Below are positions 60,305 to 64,000 of a stretch of 64,000 nt of DNA, piece by piece (within the stretch, counting starts at the first letter, position 1; each line of letters opens with the position of its first letter). Under the pieces are notes generated by a model, which saw only the letters and a list, made by a program, of their open reading frames with translations, was not told where the DNA came from and made no database searches. Source of the stretch: Ascidia mentula (lineage: Eukaryota > Chordata > Ascidiacea > Phlebobranchia > Ascidiidae); assembly GCA_947561715.1 (NCBI GenBank), contig OX387199.1, forward strand, positions 11,661,001-11,725,000, in the 5' to 3' direction. The translations under genes and the position numbers were made by a program.

Positions 60305-63300
60305 ATGGCATGGTTCCCTTGGCCAGATGCCATAAAAAAAAGAGCTTGTCGGTATTTGTTGCAGCACTATCTTGGACAATTTTTGGAGGTAGGTGAAAGT
60401 TAAGAATAATTCAAATCAACTTATGTTTCGCACATAATTTTATTTTTTATTACTGGTACTTTTATCAACTGCTTGAAGAAATTTTACATCAACAGTTCCA
60501 AAATATACTTGACCCTATCTATATGGGGTAAAATTAACAGCTTGATTGAGACTGCCACTCAGTGAATGTGGTGGTGGGCATTGAGCCCATCTATATGTTG
60601 TATTTTTGTTTTGAGGGTTAAGGGGCAGCTGTAATATGAAGAACCACCATATTTGTATTAACCTTTTTTTTTGAGATTTTGAGCAGAGTGTGATAGAATA
60701 AGGTCATTAATTTATATTTTCATTGGGCTCCTAAAGTATTTTTCATATTACCAAAATTATTGTTGTTCGAAAGAAAACAGCAAAAACTTTTGTACAATTT
60801 GTTTGACAATACTTATATTTTTGATTTTTTAAATTTTTTTTTATAAAAGGAAAAACTGAAGCTGGATCAATTAAGCCTTGATTTGTTTGAGGGAAAAGGT
60901 ATAATTACCAATGTCTTATTGGATGTTTATGCAATTAATGACAAAATGAAAGATTTTAATATCCCATTTGAACTGAGTTCTGGAAAAATAAAACGTATTA
61001 CTGCATCTATTCCATGGTCAACAATACTAAAGTAAGCCTTATCAGATGTTAAACATTTAAACAACTGGCAACTCATACGTGTTATTTACCAAAATATTTT
61101 CTTTTGTAGTGACAACAGTCAAATTGAAATCAGTGGGGTAGAAATGACTTTTCGCCCCAGATATGCAATGCGTGGTACCCATTCAGGAATGACAGAATCT
61201 ATATACAGTTCATTGCAGAACATGACCATTTCAATGGAACTGGCACAACAATGTTTTAAGGAGGAGAAGGTAAAGTATTTTGTGCAAAAAGTGTAAAGTC
61301 AATTTTATGTACTTAGTATATCATTGCATCTTTGGAAAAGTCAGAATTTGTGTGGTTTCTGCAATACTATGATGCTTAATTCAAAAACAGTTAAAGTCAC
61401 TTTATACACAGAGTTAAAGATTGTTTTTATATCCACCACTAACCTTTGTGGTTTCAGGAAAAAGACTCTGGAAATATGTTTGAAGGGTTGGAGCTTTTCT
61501 CACAAATGATTGAAACAGTTTTGGCCAAAATAAATGTGACTTTTACTGATCTTACCTTCAAGTTTGAATATATTTCCAAAGATGTAACTTCAGGAATATG
61601 TTTGAAGGTGCCCACCAAACATAAACATTTCCAAAAATATGGAGATTAATTTATTGAGAAATTTGTTAAATCCAGATTCATTGTGATAATATAAGATACT
61701 TTGATGAATCTGGTGCATCGAAACTCAAGAATAATGCTCAAAGCTGCAGTCCTGAAGAATATGTCAAAATGGTATCACTTTCAACTGCATCAAAATGTTT
61801 TGTAATAGACACCATTGACATGTTTTTAAACCTGTTTGACCCTGCTGCCACATCATCAGGTATTTATTGCTAATCAAATCCAAGCTAATTTAAGAAGAAA
61901 TTATGGTAGCTGTTGGTGAAATGTTATCAACAAAAACATTAATATTCAGAAATATCAGAAACAAAGTTGGCATGTATGTATGGTGAGCAACAATTAAAAC
62001 TTCGGATACAGAGAGATGAAAGGATCATTGAACCTAAGCTTGACACTGAATGTTATTTAGGTGTTTGTTGTATGTTTCTTTCACCTTCACAGGTGTGTTA
62101 CAATTGACATAATGTGCCTATGTTTGCTAGTGTTGAAAACTCTTGTGTGTGCACCTTTAGTCATGTCTGTATGAAACACCTGATTTCGATTGTTTTCCCA
62201 GTCAAACTTTTTGTAAATTTTACTTTTATTGTGCTCAATAGGTCCAAACAATTTGTTTTGTTCCAGCCTTAATTAACATTGATTGTGTTTTTCTCCTTGT
62301 TTTCAATAATTGTGCTCTGTGTTATAACAACTCAAATGAATTCAAATAAATGTTAACCCCTACTATTGGAAAGGTGGATATAACTTAACATTACAAGAGA
62401 AAATTATTTCACAAATTAGATATGAAAGATATTAAAGTGCATTTTTGTAAAAGCATTGTGGCATTATGTATAATGTAAACTAAAATTTTTATTTGCTGTT
62501 TCAGATTTCATCACTATTTTATTGGACAAAGGGTTTTTTTACTCCAACTTTTGAGAAGTGTGATGACCAATCTGTTATGTCATTTACTCAGCAGAAATGT
62601 CGAGTAAAATCACACACAAAAGAGTTTTTTAGTTGGGAAGATGCATTGTTATCTCAAACACCTTTAAATAATGTGCCTTTAGCCAACAAAAAAACTGACC
62701 ATTTTGAAAAAGTGGACATTGGTGAAATTGACCAGTTTCAATCAATTACCAACAGCCCAGAAGTGTCAGGTGCCAATACTAATATGTAGCAACCATAATG
62801 CACTCATTGTTTTAAAGACTACTAAAACATTTAGCTTGTTTGTCAAGTAATGTATAAAAAATCAATAGAATGCAATTTGCAATCCTGCCTATCATGCCAT
62901 TGAATAAAATATTACTGTTTCTGTTAATTTGCAGGTTGTGAAGTATTTGAAAATTCAAATGAAACCTCTGGAAGCAACATGCCATTTCACAGTCAACCTC
63001 TTGTACCAGATACAATATCTTTTCACTGTGATTTAAAAGTTCGAGTCTTTATTCTGCACTTGCTTCATATAGATCCAGAGTTTAAAAAGCTTGACCAATC
63101 TACTGAAAATCAAGTTTGCAACTTTAATGATTTGACCAACTTTCACTTCCGCTATATTTCTGAAAAGGTCAATTCAGTTCCAAGTGATATTCTGCAATTG
63201 CCTCAAATGTTGTCATGTTCATGTGACAAGTACACACATATTAGGCTGGTGGCTGGTCCAGTTTTTTTGGACCTTAGAGAATCTCACAATTCTCTGTTTG

Positions 63301-64000
63301 TTAATACCAAAGTTTCTGGTGGTGTGGGAAATTTGATAATACAAGAATGTTTGGAGAAGGAAAATGATCACTCAAAATTATTCTCATCGGATATACTTAC
63401 CGTTGGGCATGGCAAAACAGAGCCTCAGCATTTAACTGTAACTTTGAACCAGATATATAGTGAAAATTCTAATGATTTATCTTTGGAAGTCAATATACCA
63501 GGTATGTAAAATGTTCATAGCTTTTCGATCAAAACTATGATACAAAACAAATTTGTCCAGAATGGAATTAGTGAGAAAATAAGTTCTGTTGGTTGCAAAT
63601 TTTGATGAATACTTCAGTTTAATGTATTTTGCAATAAATATATTGTAATTGGGAATTGTCATGCAAATATTATTTGAAACAAAAATGTTTGATATATCTG
63701 GTTGCTTAGAATCTCACCTTCGATTAGGCATTGTCTTGTAACAGTGACACCAATATGTGGAATAATATGAATTAAATTAAATTGTTGTTTAATATATTTT
63801 CTGTTTTGTTGCAATTACCAACCTGAAAGAAAATAAGTAATGTGTACATGATGTTCTGCTGACTGGTTTATCTTAACTCTGCTTATTTTGCAGAGGTCAG
63901 AGTGAGCTTTGACCTGAGCATCATTAATAGACTATCATGCATTGTGAATGTATTGCAAGAGTTAGCACATTCACAGCGGGCAAAATATTGTGCTAATCAA
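60305..64000 (+). CDS. ATG2: ATG2 lipid-transfer protein (first nine exons, runs off the right edge)
   Basis: Bridge-like lipid-transfer protein that feeds lipid from the ER to the growing autophagosome. Exons: 60305-60388, 60850-61031, 61110-61269, 61458-61607, 61676-61859, 61950-62092, 62505-62769, 62935-63501, 63894 onwards; every junction is phase-compatible and GT-AG. The N terminus MAWFPWPDAIKKRACRYLLQ, then HYLGQFLEEKLKLDQLSLDL, is the chorein-type start shared with human ATG2A/B. Further family matches: SSGKIKRITASIPWSTIL, MTISMELAQQCF, FEGLELFSQMIETVLAKINV, QQLKLRIQRDERII, SIINRLSCIVNVLQELAHSQ. The short CxxN segment before RYFDESG depends on the acceptor at 61675. The WIPI- and GABARAP-binding parts lie beyond the window. 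The vertebrate A/B split means this is probably the single ancestral ATG2. Confidence 0.93.

Overview
The window is animal nuclear DNA. It is AT-rich, with spliced genes of many short exons, introns of roughly 50 bp to 2.4 kb, and dense small non-autonomous DNA transposons. The gene set (ELAPOR, PICALM/AP180, an SLC16-type carrier, SDF2, TMEM39, ATG2) has clear one-to-one relatives in vertebrates. With the compact layout this suggests an invertebrate deuterostome, most likely an ascidian tunicate. The species is inference and was not tested.

Layout from left to right. 1-4941 (-): the 5' part of an ELAPOR-type (KIAA1324/EIG121) membrane glycoprotein gene, 17 exons in view, running off the left edge. 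5334-13606: a complete-looking DNA transposon with matching inverted ends and a 6-bp target duplication (GTTTAC). It carries two convergent genes, a DDE integrase (+) and a HECT-type ubiquitin ligase (-). Each gene starts with a 67-nt first exon encoding a zinc ribbon with identical cysteine spacing. A second element, 10198-13250, sits inside the right end. It is a 3-kb foldback made almost wholly of a 9-bp satellite arranged as two opposed arms of about 1.1 kb, and it is flanked by a 10-bp direct repeat.

18103-22509 (+): a PICALM/AP180 clathrin-assembly gene, 16 exons, 563 aa. 27755-28474 (-): exon(s) of an unrecognised gene. 28611-29690: two inverted copies of a 440-450 bp MITE inside a small minisatellite. 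33009-36338 (+): an unrecognised single-pass membrane protein with a cysteine-rich juxtamembrane segment and a PPxY motif (7 exons, 308 aa). 36994-42508 (-): an SLC16/MCT-like transporter (7 exons, 517 aa, one GC-AG intron, a SINE-like insert in an intron). 43356-44630 (-): SDF2, with a one-base frame disagreement in the signal-peptide exon. 47099-50597 (-): TMEM39 (10 exons, 464 aa). 54284-57890: a tandem array of a 115-bp unit with 690-bp higher-order periodicity. 60305-64000 (+): the first nine exons of ATG2, running off the right edge.

For PICALM, the PPxY protein, the transporter, TMEM39 and the HECT gene the coding exons sum to a whole number of codons. In ELAPOR, ATG2 and the integrase every junction read is phase-compatible. 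ATG2, TMEM39, ELAPOR and PICALM families have all been tied to autophagy or endolysosomal traffic, but they are separate genes and nothing in the sequence shows shared control. The strongest candidate for something undescribed is the transposon: integrase plus HECT ligase, a twin zinc-ribbon exon, 20-bp terminal iterons, and the satellite foldback lodged in those iterons.
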